DNA from: Streptomyces griseocarneus
GTDB taxonomy: Bacteria > Actinomycetota > Actinomycetes > Streptomycetales > Streptomycetaceae
Assembly (NCBI RefSeq): GCF_014655595.1
Contig: NZ_BNBL01000004.1
Location: 186,001-250,000, forward strand
Reading direction: 5' to 3'
Length of the DNA: 64,000 nt
The number at the start of each line of letters is the position of its first letter. The first letter of the stretch is position 1. Shown here one piece after another: positions 34,930 to 47,706 of the stretch. A program made the position numbers and the translations under genes. The notes beneath the pieces are model-generated. The model ran no database searches, was not told where the DNA came from, and saw nothing but the letters and a program-made list of their open reading frames with translations.

Positions 34930-35580
34930 GTGACCCGCAAGGACAGCGTGCGCGCCGCGACCAGCACCGCCAAGGACAGCGTGCGCCACGCCGCGGAAGT
35001 GGTGGCGCCCTATGCCGGCACCGCGAAGGACGCGGCCGTGCACTACGCGCATGAGGCCCGTACCCGGCTCGCTCCCAAGGTCGCCGAGGCAGCGCACCAG
35101 GCCCGTTCGCAGTACGACGCACATCTCCATCCCCGTCTCGAGCATGCTCGGGACGCCCTGCCGCCCAAGATCGACCACGCCGCCGTGCGGGCCCGCGCCG
35201 TCGCCGAGCCGGTGCGGGACGAGGCCCTCTCCCGGGGCACGGCCGCGCTCGCCGCGCTGCGCGGGGAGGTGTCGGCGGACGACGTGCGCAGGCTCAGCCG
35301 CCGCCGGGGCCGCCGCGGCCGGGCGGGCCGGGTGGCCAAGCGCCTGGTGGTGCTGGGCATCCTCGCCGGCGGGGCCGTCGCCGTGTGGAAGTGGTGGGAC
35401 AAGCAGGCCAACCCCGACTGGCTGGTCGAGCCCCCGGAGGCCACCGAGCCCGGGGAGCGGTCCCCGCTGACCTCCGTCGACGGCAGCGCCGCCGGCACGC
35501 TCGACCCGGAGGTCCAGGCCAAGCAGGACCGGGCGGACACGGAGGCGTCGTCCCCGGACGACAACGGCCCCCAGCACTGA
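34930..35580 (+). CDS. DUF5324 family protein
   Basis: 216 residues. Residues 1-110 are an Ala/Lys/Glu-rich amphipathic helix region (for example VRAATSTAKDSVRHAAEVV), then a basic stretch (SRRRGRRGRAGRVAKR) precedes one membrane segment (LVVLGILAGGAVAVWKWW) and an acidic tail. The GTG start has the strong ribosome site GAGGAGGAGG. It is a conserved Streptomyces protein of unknown function; the helix repeats resemble late-embryogenesis-like or phasin-like surface helices, but that is only a resemblance. Confidence 0.8.
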   Translation: MTRKDSVRAATSTAKDSVRHAAEVVAPYAGTAKDAAVHYAHEARTRLAPKVAEAAHQARSQYDAHLHPRLEHARDALPPKIDHAAVRARAVAEPVRDEALSRGTAALAALRGEVSADDVRRLSRRRGRRGRAGRVAKRLVVLGILAGGAVAVWKWWDKQANPDWLVEPPEATEPGERSPLTSVDGSAAGTLDPEVQAKQDRADTEASSPDDNGPQH

Positions 35581-35607
35581 CCGGCGCGCGGGCGGGCGCC
35601 CGAACGG

Positions 35608-35650
35608 GACGGCGGGCCCGGAGACCCTCGGGGTCTCCGGGCCCGCCGTC
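35608..35650 (+). terminator. Strong terminator after the DUF5324 gene
   Basis: A perfect 20-bp stem (35608-35627 with 35631-35650) with the 3-nt loop TCG follows the stop by 27 nt. Confidence 0.8.
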
Positions 35651-35769
35651 GTCCGTGCCCGTGCGCGGCCGTCACTCTTCCGGAGGTACCCCGCTTCCCG
35701 TCCACCGGTGAACGGGCGCACGGTGGAATGCGTCCCCCGGCAACCCGGTACGGCAGTGAGGCTCCGCCC

Positions 35770-36006
35770 ATGAACGACGACCTGACCGCGGCCCTCGGCC
35801 CCACGACGGTTCGGGTGACGCGCGGCCGCCCCGACCCCGACGAGCTCGCCGCGCTGGTCATCGGCCTCGCCCTGTGCTCGGGCGAGCCGCCCGGCGACTT
35901 CCCGGAAGGGGGCTCGGCGCTGCCCACGCCCCACTGGACGACGCTCGCCGCCTTCCGGCCACCGGCCTGCTGGACGAGCCCCCGGCTGCGGAACACCGAA
36001 TTCTGA
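35770..36006 (+). CDS. Acyl-CoA carboxylase epsilon-subunit-like protein
   Basis: 78 residues. The start TTVRVTRGRPDPDELAALV resembles the epsilon subunits of actinobacterial acetyl/propionyl-CoA carboxylases, which share a short V-x-R-G-x-P-x-x-E-E-L-A-A-L block, a variable middle and Trp residues near the C-terminus (here HWTTL and CWTSP). In the carboxylase it bridges biotin and transferase subunits. No carboxylase beta gene is nearby, so it is an orphan. The alternative is an unrelated small protein. Confidence 0.55.
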   Translation: MNDDLTAALGPTTVRVTRGRPDPDELAALVIGLALCSGEPPGDFPEGGSALPTPHWTTLAAFRPPACWTSPRLRNTEF

Positions 36007-36073
36007 CCCACGGATCACATGGATCCCAGTGGTCTCAGCGGCCGCGACGCCATTCGCGCCAACCCCCTACAGC

Positions 36074-36116
36074 AAAACCCCCCGACCCGCATTTACGCAG
36101 GTCAGGGGGTTTTTTC
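36074..36116. terminator. Bidirectional terminator next to tRNA-Ala
   Basis: AAAACCCCC...GACC pairs with GGTC...GGGGGTTTTTT around an apical CGCATTTACGCA that can itself fold. A T-run on the plus side and TTTT on the minus side allow termination of both the epsilon-like gene and the tRNA. Confidence 0.75.
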
Positions 36117-36119
36117 TTG

Positions 36120-36192
36120 TGGAGCCTAGGGGAGTCGAACCCCTGACATCTGCCATGCAAAGACAGCGCTCTACCAACTGAGCTAAGGCCCC
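36120..36192 (-). tRNA. tRNA-Ala (TGC)
   Basis: 73 nt. Acceptor GGGGCCT pairs with AGGCTCC (one G-U), discriminator A, CCA not encoded. Anticodon loop CTTTGCATG-type sequence gives TGC; D-loop TAGCTCAGTTGGTAGAGC and T-arm GGGGTTCGACTCCCC are standard. Confidence 0.97.
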
Positions 36193-36309
36193 GTCGGGGA
36201 CCAGACTACCCGGTGCCTGGAGTGTTTCCCGACCGGGTATCGCCGCGACCCACCACTCTCCGTAGGATGCACCGCAAGATTCGCTGCAGCGAAGCGAAGG
36301 GGAGAGCGA

Positions 36310-36855
36310 ATGGACGCAGCACAGCAGGAAGCCACCGCCCGCGCACGGGAGCTGCAGCGCAGCTGGTACGGGGAGCCGCTGGGGGCGCTCTTCCGTCGCC
36401 TCATCGACGACCTCGGCCTCAACCAGGCCCGCCTCGCGTCCGTCCTGGGCCTGTCGGCGCCCATGCTCTCCCAGCTGATGAGTGGTCAGCGGGCGAAGAT
36501 CGGCAACCCTGCCGTCGTCCAGCGGGTCCAGGCGCTGCAGGAGCTCTCCAGCCAGGTCGCCGACGGCAGCGTGAGCGCCGCCGAGGCCGCCGAGCGGATG
36601 GAGGAGGTCAAGAAGAGCTCGGGGGGCTCGGTCCTCAACTCCACGCAGACGACGGCCAGCAGCGGGGCGCCGACCGTGCGCCGGGTGGTGCGCGAGATCC
36701 AGTCGCTGCTGCGGTCGGTGGCGGGCGCGGGGGACATCATCGACGCCGCCGGGACGCTCTCCGCCTCCCACCCCGAACTGGCCGAGTTCCTCCGGGTGTA
36801 CGGCGCCGGCCGGACGGCCGAGGCCGTCGCGCACTACGAGGCGCATCAGAGCTGA
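36310..36855 (+). CDS. HTH DNA-binding protein
   Basis: 181 residues. A Cro/XRE-like helix-turn-helix is visible at about 30-65 (GLNQARLASVLGLSAPMLSQ, then LMSGQRAKIGNP). The middle is Ser/Thr-rich, and the C-terminal half is helical (VRRVVREIQSLLRSVAGAGD). It is a conserved Streptomyces protein lying 51 nt before a Ser/Thr kinase gene, so it may be a phosphorylation target of that kinase; this is inference from position only. Confidence 0.8.
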   Translation: MDAAQQEATARARELQRSWYGEPLGALFRRLIDDLGLNQARLASVLGLSAPMLSQLMSGQRAKIGNPAVVQRVQALQELSSQVADGSVSAAEAAERMEEVKKSSGGSVLNSTQTTASSGAPTVRRVVREIQSLLRSVAGAGDIIDAAGTLSASHPELAEFLRVYGAGRTAEAVAHYEAHQS

Positions 36856-36906
36856 CCGTGCCGGGGCGGGACCGGTGCCGGGGGAAGCGGGGGCGACGCG
36901 TCGGAC

Positions 36907-38109
36907 ATGGGTGAGCTCTTCGCTGGGCGGTACGAGCTGGTGGACCCGATCGGGCGGGGCGGGGTGGGAGCCGTCTGGCGGGCCTGGGACCAGCGACGGC
37001 GGCGTTATGTGGCGGCGAAGGTGCTGCAGCAGAGCGACGCCCACACGCTGCTGAGATTCGTCCGCGAGCAGGCGCTGCGCATCGACCATCCCCATGTGCT
37101 GGCGCCGATGAGCTGGGCGGCGGACGACGACAAGGTGCTGTTCACCATGGAGATGGTGGGCGGTGGCTCGCTCGCCCATCTCATCGGGGACTATGGGCCG
37201 TTACCGCCGCATTTCGTGTGCGTCCTGCTGGACCAGCTGCTGTCCGGTCTCACGGCGGTGCACGCGGAAGGAGTGGTGCACCGGGACATCAAGCCCGCCA
37301 ATCTCCTTTTGGAAGCGACCGGAACGGGCCGGCCGCATTTACGGCTCTCCGATTTCGGGATCGCCATGCGCAAGGGCGAGCCCCGGCTGACGGACACCAA
37401 CTTTGTGATGGGTACGCCCGGTTACTTCGCGCCGGAGCAAATGCTGGGCGAGGAGCCCGACTTCCCCGCGGACCTCTTCGCCGTCGGCCTGGTGGCGCTC
37501 TATCTGCTCACGGGCCGGAAACCGGACGCCGAAGCGCTGGTGGAGCGCTTTCGGGAACAGGGCGTGCCGAATGCCCCCGAGGAGGTGCCCGCGCCCCTGT
37601 GGGAGGTGATCGCGAATCTGCTGCACCCCGATCCGTACGCCCGCTTCCGCACCGCCGCCGGGGCGCGCAAGGCCCTCGCCGCGGCCGTGGAGCTGCTGGG
37701 CGAACCTCCGGCCGATGAGGAAGAGATCGAGGTCTTCGACCAGCTGGGCCCGCTGCCGCCGGGATTCGGCCCGGGCGGCCCGGAGCGGCACCCGGGGCCC
37801 CCACCCGGACCGGAAGCCGGGACGACACCCCGGCAGCGCCCCCAGGCAGCCGCCTACGGACCGCCGTACGGGCCGCCGCATGCGCCGCCCCACGTACCGC
37901 CGCGCCCGAACTACCCGCCCACGCGCCCCTACACCGCCCCACGGCCCGTTCCCCGGGCCTTGCCGCAACCGCCGGCCCGGGAGGGCCCGGCGATGCCCGT
38001 ACGGGCCGTGCGCGGGCACTCGGGGCCGCCCGCGAAGGTGGCCGTACCGGTGCTGATCGTCGCGCTGCTCTGCATCGCCGTGGGGGTGTGGGCGCTCACG
38101 GCCGGCTGA
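36907..38109 (+). CDS. Ser/Thr protein kinase with C-terminal membrane anchor and two TTA codons
   Basis: 400 residues. The kinase domain (about 8-265) has GRGGVGAVWRA, the Lys in VAAKVL, HRDIKPANLLLE and SDFGIAM, with TP-G-Y in the activation loop (MGTPGYFAPEQ). A long Pro/Gly/Arg linker leads to one C-terminal membrane segment (VLIVALLCIAVGVWALTAG), so no sensor domain is exposed. In-frame TTA codons occur at 37201-37203 (codon 99) and 37339-37341 (codon 145), and codon use is less GC-biased than its neighbours. Expression should depend on the bldA leucyl-tRNA. The HTH gene upstream may be its partner. Confidence 0.9.
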   Translation: MGELFAGRYELVDPIGRGGVGAVWRAWDQRRRRYVAAKVLQQSDAHTLLRFVREQALRIDHPHVLAPMSWAADDDKVLFTMEMVGGGSLAHLIGDYGPLPPHFVCVLLDQLLSGLTAVHAEGVVHRDIKPANLLLEATGTGRPHLRLSDFGIAMRKGEPRLTDTNFVMGTPGYFAPEQMLGEEPDFPADLFAVGLVALYLLTGRKPDAEALVERFREQGVPNAPEEVPAPLWEVIANLLHPDPYARFRTAAGARKALAAAVELLGEPPADEEEIEVFDQLGPLPPGFGPGGPERHPGPPPGPEAGTTPRQRPQAAAYGPPYGPPHAPPHVPPRPNYPPTRPYTAPRPVPRALPQPPAREGPAMPVRAVRGHSGPPAKVAVPVLIVALLCIAVGVWALTAG

Positions 38110-38135
38110 GCCGGCCGAAGGGGACATTCTTCACT

Positions 38136-38158
38136 TTCGCAATCATTTTATTTGCGAA
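38136..38158. promoter_or_regulatory. AT-rich inverted repeat between convergent genes
   Basis: TTCGCAA and TTGCGAA are perfect 7-bp arms around TCATTTTAT. The surrounding 50 bp (38121-38170) are strikingly AT-rich for this genome. It lies just after the kinase stop. Protein-binding site or relic of transfer are both possible. Confidence 0.4.
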
Positions 38159-38218
38159 CGCAACAAAATCGTTCCGGCAGGCACACCGCCCGGCCGGAAC
38201 GAGCCGGATGGAACGAGA

Positions 38219-38252
38219 CAGGGCCCCGACCGCCGAAGCGGTCAGGGCCCTG
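38219..38252. terminator. Bidirectional terminator between kinase and DLW-39 genes
   Basis: A 15-bp stem CAGGGCCCCGACCGC/GCGGTCAGGGCCCTG (one G-U) with loop CGAA lies between the convergent genes. Confidence 0.7.
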
Positions 38253-38270
38253 CATCAGGCTTGTTGTGGC

Positions 38271-38405
38271 TCACACACCCGAACCTGCGGGCACGGAGTC
38301 GGTCGCCTCCGTCCACAGGTCCTGCTCGGCGCGATCCGCCTGGATCTGCCGGTACACGAGGAGCCCGCCGATGGCGGCCAGTGCGACCAGGAGCAGCTTC
38401 TTCAC
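38271..38405 (-). CDS. DLW-39 family small protein
   Basis: 44 residues from a GTG start: a hydrophobic N-terminus (KKLLLVALAAIGGLLVYRQI) and the signature AEQDLWTEATD that names the DLW-39 family. It is a conserved actinobacterial single-pass membrane protein next to tRNA-Ile and the gyr cluster. Function unknown. It is too short for most gene callers but the motif is decisive. Confidence 0.85.
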   Translation of the reverse strand: MKKLLLVALAAIGGLLVYRQIQADRAEQDLWTEATDSVPAGSGV

Positions 38406-38522
38406 CGCGCGACCTCGTCTTTCCTTGACGTAAGGGGACCTCTGGTGGCCGATGATACACACCGGCCGATACCGATCGGTGACCTGCGTCCGGCCCGCCC
38501 GCGGTCGGCGAACTCCCAAAAG

Positions 38523-38560
38523 CGATCGGCCCGGACGGAGAATTCCGTCCGGGCCGATCG
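38523..38560. terminator. Terminator after tRNA-Ile
   Basis: A perfect 17-bp stem (38523-38539 with 38544-38560) and loop GAAT start 5 nt from the tRNA 3' end. Confidence 0.8.
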
Positions 38561-38565
38561 TGCGG

Positions 38566-38639
38566 TGGGGCTAACAGGACTTGAACCTGTGGCCTCTTCC
38601 TTATCAGGGAAGCGCTCTAACCGTCTGAGCTATAGCCCC
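38566..38639 (-). tRNA. tRNA-Ile (GAT)
   Basis: 74 nt. Acceptor GGGGCTA pairs with TAGCCCC, discriminator A, CCA not encoded. Anticodon stem-loop TTCCCTGATAAGGAA gives GAT. D-loop and T-arm are standard. Confidence 0.97.
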
Positions 38640-38658
38640 TCGCGACACCGAAAGATTA

Positions 38659-38704
38659 GCGCACGTGGGGCCCAGTCCCAAAATCGTGTCCGGGCCCCGT
38701 GCGC
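38659..38704 (-). terminator. Terminator at the end of the gyr operon
   Basis: GCGCAC-GT-GGGGCCC pairs with GGGCCCCGTGCGC (two bulged bases) 7 nt after the DUF3566 stop on the minus strand. Confidence 0.6.
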
Positions 38705-38711
38705 ACGAGTG

Positions 38712-39788
38712 CTACTCGTCCTCGGCGAGAGTGAGCTCGACGCCGCCCACGAAGCCCGCCGAGAGGTTGTAGACGAAGGCGCCCAGCGTCGCCAGGGCCG
38801 TCGCCAGCACCACGTCGATCACCGCGATCACCGAGGTGAAAAGCAGGACGTGCGGCAGCGACAGGAACGACTCCAGGTCGAAGCCGCCGCCCTCGCCGGA
38901 GGCGGTGGCGTCACTGACCGTGCCGCCGACGGCGGAGAAGACGCCCATGGTGTCCATGACCAGCCACAGCACGGTCGCGGCCACGATGGTGCACACGCCC
39001 AGCGCGACGGACAGCAGGAAGCTGACCTTCATCACCGACCACGGGTCGGCCTTGGCCACCCGCAGCCGGGCCTTGCGCGTGCGCGGGGCGGTGACGTCGG
39101 CAGGGGCCGTACGGGCCGCCGGACGCGGCGCGGGGGCCTCGCTGCGGCCCGCGGCCTCGGCGGGCGCCTGCCGGGCGGCGGGGACGGTCTTCGCCGCACC
39201 CTTGGCGCCCTTGGCGCTCTTGCCGCCGGCGGCGGCCTTGGCGGTCCCGGCTTCGGAAGCGGAACCGGAAGTGGAAGCGGAACGCTCGGCCGGAGGCTCG
39301 TAGGCCTTCGGCGGGTGGTACGGCTGCGGACCTCGGGTCTCCGTCACAGTCTTCCCCCTGCCTGCGGGCCCGGTCCCGCCGTCCACGGAGCCGGCGTCGT
39401 CGGCGCCGGCCTTCTTGTCACCGGCCTTGTCGGCGGCGGCCTTCTTCACGGCGACCTTCTCGTCGCCGGTCTTCCCGGCCGCGACCTTGTCGTCGGCCGC
39501 GTTCCCGTCGGCCGCCTTCTCGCCGGTGGCCTTGGCGTCGGTGGCCTTGGCGTCGGCCTTGTCAGCAGCCTTGTCGGCGGCAGTCACGGCCACCCGGGGG
39601 TCCGGCTTCCCGGCCGGCTTCCCGTCGCCCTTGGCGCCGGCGTCGGCCTTGGCATTGGCGCCGGCGTTGCCGGGCTTGTCCGTATCCGTATCCGAGCCAC
39701 GGGCACCGGTCTTGCCGGTGGCGGGCCGGGCAGGGTCCCGCCGCTTGGTACCCGCACCGCCGTCGGCGGTGCCCGTGGCTCGACTCAC
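38712..39788 (-). CDS. DUF3566 membrane protein
   Basis: 358 residues from a GTG start, 3 nt after the gyrA stop. The first 230 residues are a Lys/Ala/Asp/Gly-rich, low-complexity and probably disordered region; the C-terminal 125 hold the DUF3566 domain with two membrane segments (VSFLLSVALGVCTIVAATVLW and VLLFTSVIAVIDVVLATALA). The family almost always follows gyrA in actinobacteria, but its job is unknown. The long disordered tail is larger than in most relatives. Confidence 0.9.
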   Translation of the reverse strand: MSRATGTADGGAGTKRRDPARPATGKTGARGSDTDTDKPGNAGANAKADAGAKGDGKPAGKPDPRVAVTAADKAADKADAKATDAKATGEKAADGNAADDKVAAGKTGDEKVAVKKAAADKAGDKKAGADDAGSVDGGTGPAGRGKTVTETRGPQPYHPPKAYEPPAERSASTSGSASEAGTAKAAAGGKSAKGAKGAAKTVPAARQAPAEAAGRSEAPAPRPAARTAPADVTAPRTRKARLRVAKADPWSVMKVSFLLSVALGVCTIVAATVLWLVMDTMGVFSAVGGTVSDATASGEGGGFDLESFLSLPHVLLFTSVIAVIDVVLATALATLGAFVYNLSAGFVGGVELTLAEDE

Positions 39789-39791
39789 GAC

Positions 39792-42422
<2,631 letters not shown>

Positions 42423-42472
42423 TGGTGTTCAAAGTCCTTTCGCGCTGCGGCTGTTTCTCGTGGCCGACAGGC

Positions 42473-44870
<2,398 letters not shown>

Positions 44871-45416
44871 TCACCCGTAGGTGTCGCCCGGCCCCGTGCT
44901 CCCCGGGGCGCGCAGCGGCCCGTACCGGCGCCCGGGGCCGCCGGGCCCCAGCACCTTGATCATCTTCACGGTCCCCTGGCCCAGGTCGTCGTTCAGCCGG
45001 GCCACCAGCTGGGGCGCCAGCAGCCGCAGCTGCGTCGCCCACGCCGTCGAGTCGCACTGCACCGTCAGCACCCGGGCGTCCTCGTCGTAGCGCTGCGGCT
45101 CGCAGTGCAGCGCCACCTCCGGGCCCACCATCTGCGGCCAGCGGCCCATCACCCCGCCCACCGCGGCGGGCGTCTCCCAGCCGCGCTCGGTGATCAGCCG
45201 GTTGATGGCCGCGCCCAGGGGCAATGGATCCCGCCCGTCGGCGCGCGCGCCGGAGCGCAGGCCCCCGCGCCGCGCCTGCTTCTTCTGCTGCGCCGCGTTG
45301 CCCTTGGCCCGCGCCTGCTCCTTGGCGGCCCGCAGGGCCACCCGCGCCAGGTCCACTCCCGAGGGCTCGGGGGCCTTGGCCTGCGGCGCCGCCGGCTTCT
45401 CGCCGTGTCCGTTCAT
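44871..45416 (-). CDS. dciA: DUF721 protein, DciA-type helicase loader
   Basis: 181 residues. The DUF721 core is the segment from VMGRWPQMVGPEVALHCEP through STAWATQLRLLAPQL to VKMIKVLGPGG. The N-terminal half is a basic, Gln/Lys/Arg-rich disordered region. DciA loads or activates the replicative helicase DnaB in most bacteria lacking DnaC. It follows recF by 13 nt in the dnaN-gnd-recF-dciA order. Confidence 0.88.
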   Translation of the reverse strand: MNGHGEKPAAPQAKAPEPSGVDLARVALRAAKEQARAKGNAAQQKKQARRGGLRSGARADGRDPLPLGAAINRLITERGWETPAAVGGVMGRWPQMVGPEVALHCEPQRYDEDARVLTVQCDSTAWATQLRLLAPQLVARLNDDLGQGTVKMIKVLGPGGPGRRYGPLRAPGSTGPGDTYG

Positions 45417-45429
45417 GCCCGGTGTCCGT

Positions 45430-46554
45430 TCACGCGCGCTCGACCCTGCCCTCGGCGACCGCGTACCGCGTGCCCGTCAGCACACTTGGTACATCGTCGT
45501 CCACAGCCGCCGTCACCAGCACCTGCTCACCGGGGGCCACCATCTCCGCCAGCCGCTCGCGGCGGCGGGCGTCCAGCTCGGCGAAGACGTCGTCCAGCAC
45601 CAGCACCGGCTCGTTGCCCTCCGAGCGCAGCAGCTCGTACGACGCCAGGCGCAGCGCCAGCGCGTACGACCAGGACTCGCCGTGGCTGGCGTAGCCCTTG
45701 GCCGGCAGCTGGCCGAGCTTGAGCAGCAGCTCGTCGCGGTGCGGACCGACGAGCGTCACGCCGCGCTCGATCTCCTGCTTGCGCGCCTCGCCGAGGGCGG
45801 CCAGCAGGACCTCGTACAGCTCCTCGCGCGTCCGGGCACCCTCCACGCCAGCCGGACCGCGGTAGTCGAAGGAGACCGGACCGCCGCCGGGCGCCAGCTG
45901 CTCGTACGCCTTGTCGGCCAGCGGCCGCAGCGTCGCGATCAGGTCCAGCCGCTGCGCCAGCAGCTCCGCGCCGGACCGGGCCAGGTGCTGGTCCCAGATG
46001 TCGAGGGTGGACAGGTCCATGCCGCGGCCGCCGTGCCGGCGGGCCATGGCGGCCGACTTCAGCAGGGTGTTGCGCTGCTTGAGGACGCGCTCGTAGTCCG
46101 AGCGCACGCCCGCCATGCGCGGGGCGCGGGCGGTGATCAGCTCGTCCAGGAAGCGGCGGCGCTCGCCGGGATCGCCCTTGACCAGCGCGAGGTCCTCCGG
46201 GGCGAACAGCACGGTGCGCACGATCCCCAGCACGTCGCGCGGCCTGACCTGGGAGGAACGATTGATCCGGGCCCGGTTGGCCCGGCCCGGGTTGAGCTCC
46301 AGCTCGATCAGCTGCTGCCGCTCCCCCTGGACGACGGCGGCGCGGATGACCGCGCGGTCGGCGCCCATGCGCACCAGGGGCGCGTCGGAGGAGACCCGGT
46401 GGCTGCCGAGGGTGGCCAGATAGCCGACCGCCTCGACGAGGTTGGTCTTGCCCTGGCCGTTGGGGCCCACGAAGGCCGTGACGCCGGGGTCGAGGGCCAC
46501 CTCGGCCCGGGCGTACGAGCGGAAGTCGGCGAGCGACAGATGCGAGACATGCAT
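45430..46554 (-). CDS. recF: DNA replication and repair protein RecF
   Basis: 374 residues of the SMC-like ATPase family. Walker A is GPNGQGKTN at 30-38; the signature and Walker B regions are [14 protein letters not shown] at the start and [12 protein letters not shown] near the end. RecF loads RecA at gaps with RecO and RecR. It follows gnd by 36 nt. Confidence 0.96.
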   Translation of the reverse strand: MHVSHLSLADFRSYARAEVALDPGVTAFVGPNGQGKTNLVEAVGYLATLGSHRVSSDAPLVRMGADRAVIRAAVVQGERQQLIELELNPGRANRARINRSSQVRPRDVLGIVRTVLFAPEDLALVKGDPGERRRFLDELITARAPRMAGVRSDYERVLKQRNTLLKSAAMARRHGGRGMDLSTLDIWDQHLARSGAELLAQRLDLIATLRPLADKAYEQLAPGGGPVSFDYRGPAGVEGARTREELYEVLLAALGEARKQEIERGVTLVGPHRDELLLKLGQLPAKGYASHGESWSYALALRLASYELLRSEGNEPVLVLDDVFAELDARRRERLAEMVAPGEQVLVTAAVDDDVPSVLTGTRYAVAEGRVERA

Positions 46555-46590
46555 GGTTGCGCGCCGACCTCCCCCGGCAACTGCTGGGTG

Positions 46591-47469
46591 TTACTTCTTG
46601 CTCTCGACCGCGTGGCCACCGAACTGGTTGCGCAGCGCCGCGATCATCTTCATCTGCGGGGAGTCCTCCTGGCGCGACGAGAAGCGCGCGAAGAGGGAGG
46701 CCGTGATCGCGGGGAGCGGCACGGCGTTGTCGATGGCGGCCTCGACCGTCCAGCGGCCCTCGCCGGAGTCGGCCGCGAAGCCGCGCAGGCCGTCCAGGTG
46801 CTCGTCCTCGTTCAGGGCGTTGACGGCCAGGTCGAGCAGCCAGGAGCGGATGACCGTGCCCTCCTGCCAGGAGCGGAAGACCTCGCGCACGTCGGTGACG
46901 GAGTCGACCTTCTCCAGCAGCTCCCAGCCCTCGGCGTAGGCCTGCATCATCGCGTACTCGATGCCGTTGTGGACCATCTTGGCGAAGTGGCCCGCGCCGA
47001 CCTTGCCCGCGTGGACCGAGCCGAAGTCACCCTCCGGCTTGAGCGCGTCGAAGATCGGCTGGACCTTCGCCACGTGCTCGGCGTCGCCGCCGTACATCAG
47101 GGCGTAGCCGTTCTCCAGGCCCCAGACACCGCCGGAGACGCCGCAGTCGACGAAGCCGATGCCCTTGGCCTTCAGCTCCTCGGCGTGCTTCTCGTCGTCG
47201 GTCCAGCGGGAGTTCCCGCCGTCGACGACGATGTCGCCGGGCGACAGCAGCTCGGCGAGCTCGTCGATGGTGGACTGGGTCGCGGCACCGGCCGGGACCA
47301 TGACCCACACGACGCGCGGACCCTGCAGGGAATCCACAAGCTCCTTGAGGCTGTGGACATCCGCCAGGTCGCGGTTGCGGTCGTATCCGATGACGGTGTG
47401 GCCTGCGCGGCGGATGCGCTCGCGCATGTTGCCGCCCATCTTGCCGAGACCGACGAGACCGAGCTCCAT
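46591..47469 (-). CDS. gnd: 6-phosphogluconate dehydrogenase, short decarboxylating form
   Basis: 292 residues, the short type. The dinucleotide fold begins LGLVGLGKMGGNMRERI, with the DGGNSRW and DCGVSGGVWG motifs and the catalytic Lys in GHFAKMVHNGIEY. It converts 6-phosphogluconate to ribulose 5-phosphate in the pentose phosphate pathway. Its site between dnaN and recF is conserved in Streptomyces. NAD versus NADP preference cannot be decided by eye. Confidence 0.94.
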   Translation of the reverse strand: MELGLVGLGKMGGNMRERIRRAGHTVIGYDRNRDLADVHSLKELVDSLQGPRVVWVMVPAGAATQSTIDELAELLSPGDIVVDGGNSRWTDDEKHAEELKAKGIGFVDCGVSGGVWGLENGYALMYGGDAEHVAKVQPIFDALKPEGDFGSVHAGKVGAGHFAKMVHNGIEYAMMQAYAEGWELLEKVDSVTDVREVFRSWQEGTVIRSWLLDLAVNALNEDEHLDGLRGFAADSGEGRWTVEAAIDNAVPLPAITASLFARFSSRQEDSPQMKMIAALRNQFGGHAVESKK

Positions 47470-47583
47470 CAGTGATCCTTCATGCCGTAGTCGTCCGATG
47501 CGTACCGGAGGTACTTGCTCCGAGCCTACGCCCGAGGGTCGGTGCACAGCTGTGGGCTGGGGCGCTCATCGGGTGAGGCGCCC

Positions 47584-47615
47584 CGGTCCACAGGCGGTCG
47601 CGGTCCTGTGGACCG
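47584..47615. terminator. Inverted repeat between dnaN and gnd
   Basis: CGGTCCACAG and CTGTGGACCG (perfect 10-bp arms, 12-nt spacer) lie in the 237-bp dnaN-gnd gap. It may end dnaN transcription or be a protein site; the arms resemble DnaA boxes with two mismatches. Confidence 0.4.
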
Positions 47616-47706
47616 CGCGCTTCCCTGGGCGTCTGCCCGGGAAGCGCGTCGGCACACCGCGTCGCGCACGGGGGAGGCCCCGCGCAGGAGGCCGTGTCCC
47701 GGGGCG

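Noticed and set aside
47584-47615. dnaN-gnd inverted repeat considered as an extra pair of DnaA boxes
   Set aside because: Each arm (GGTCCACAG) has two mismatches to the consensus and the perfect symmetry fits a hairpin better; kept as a possible terminator.
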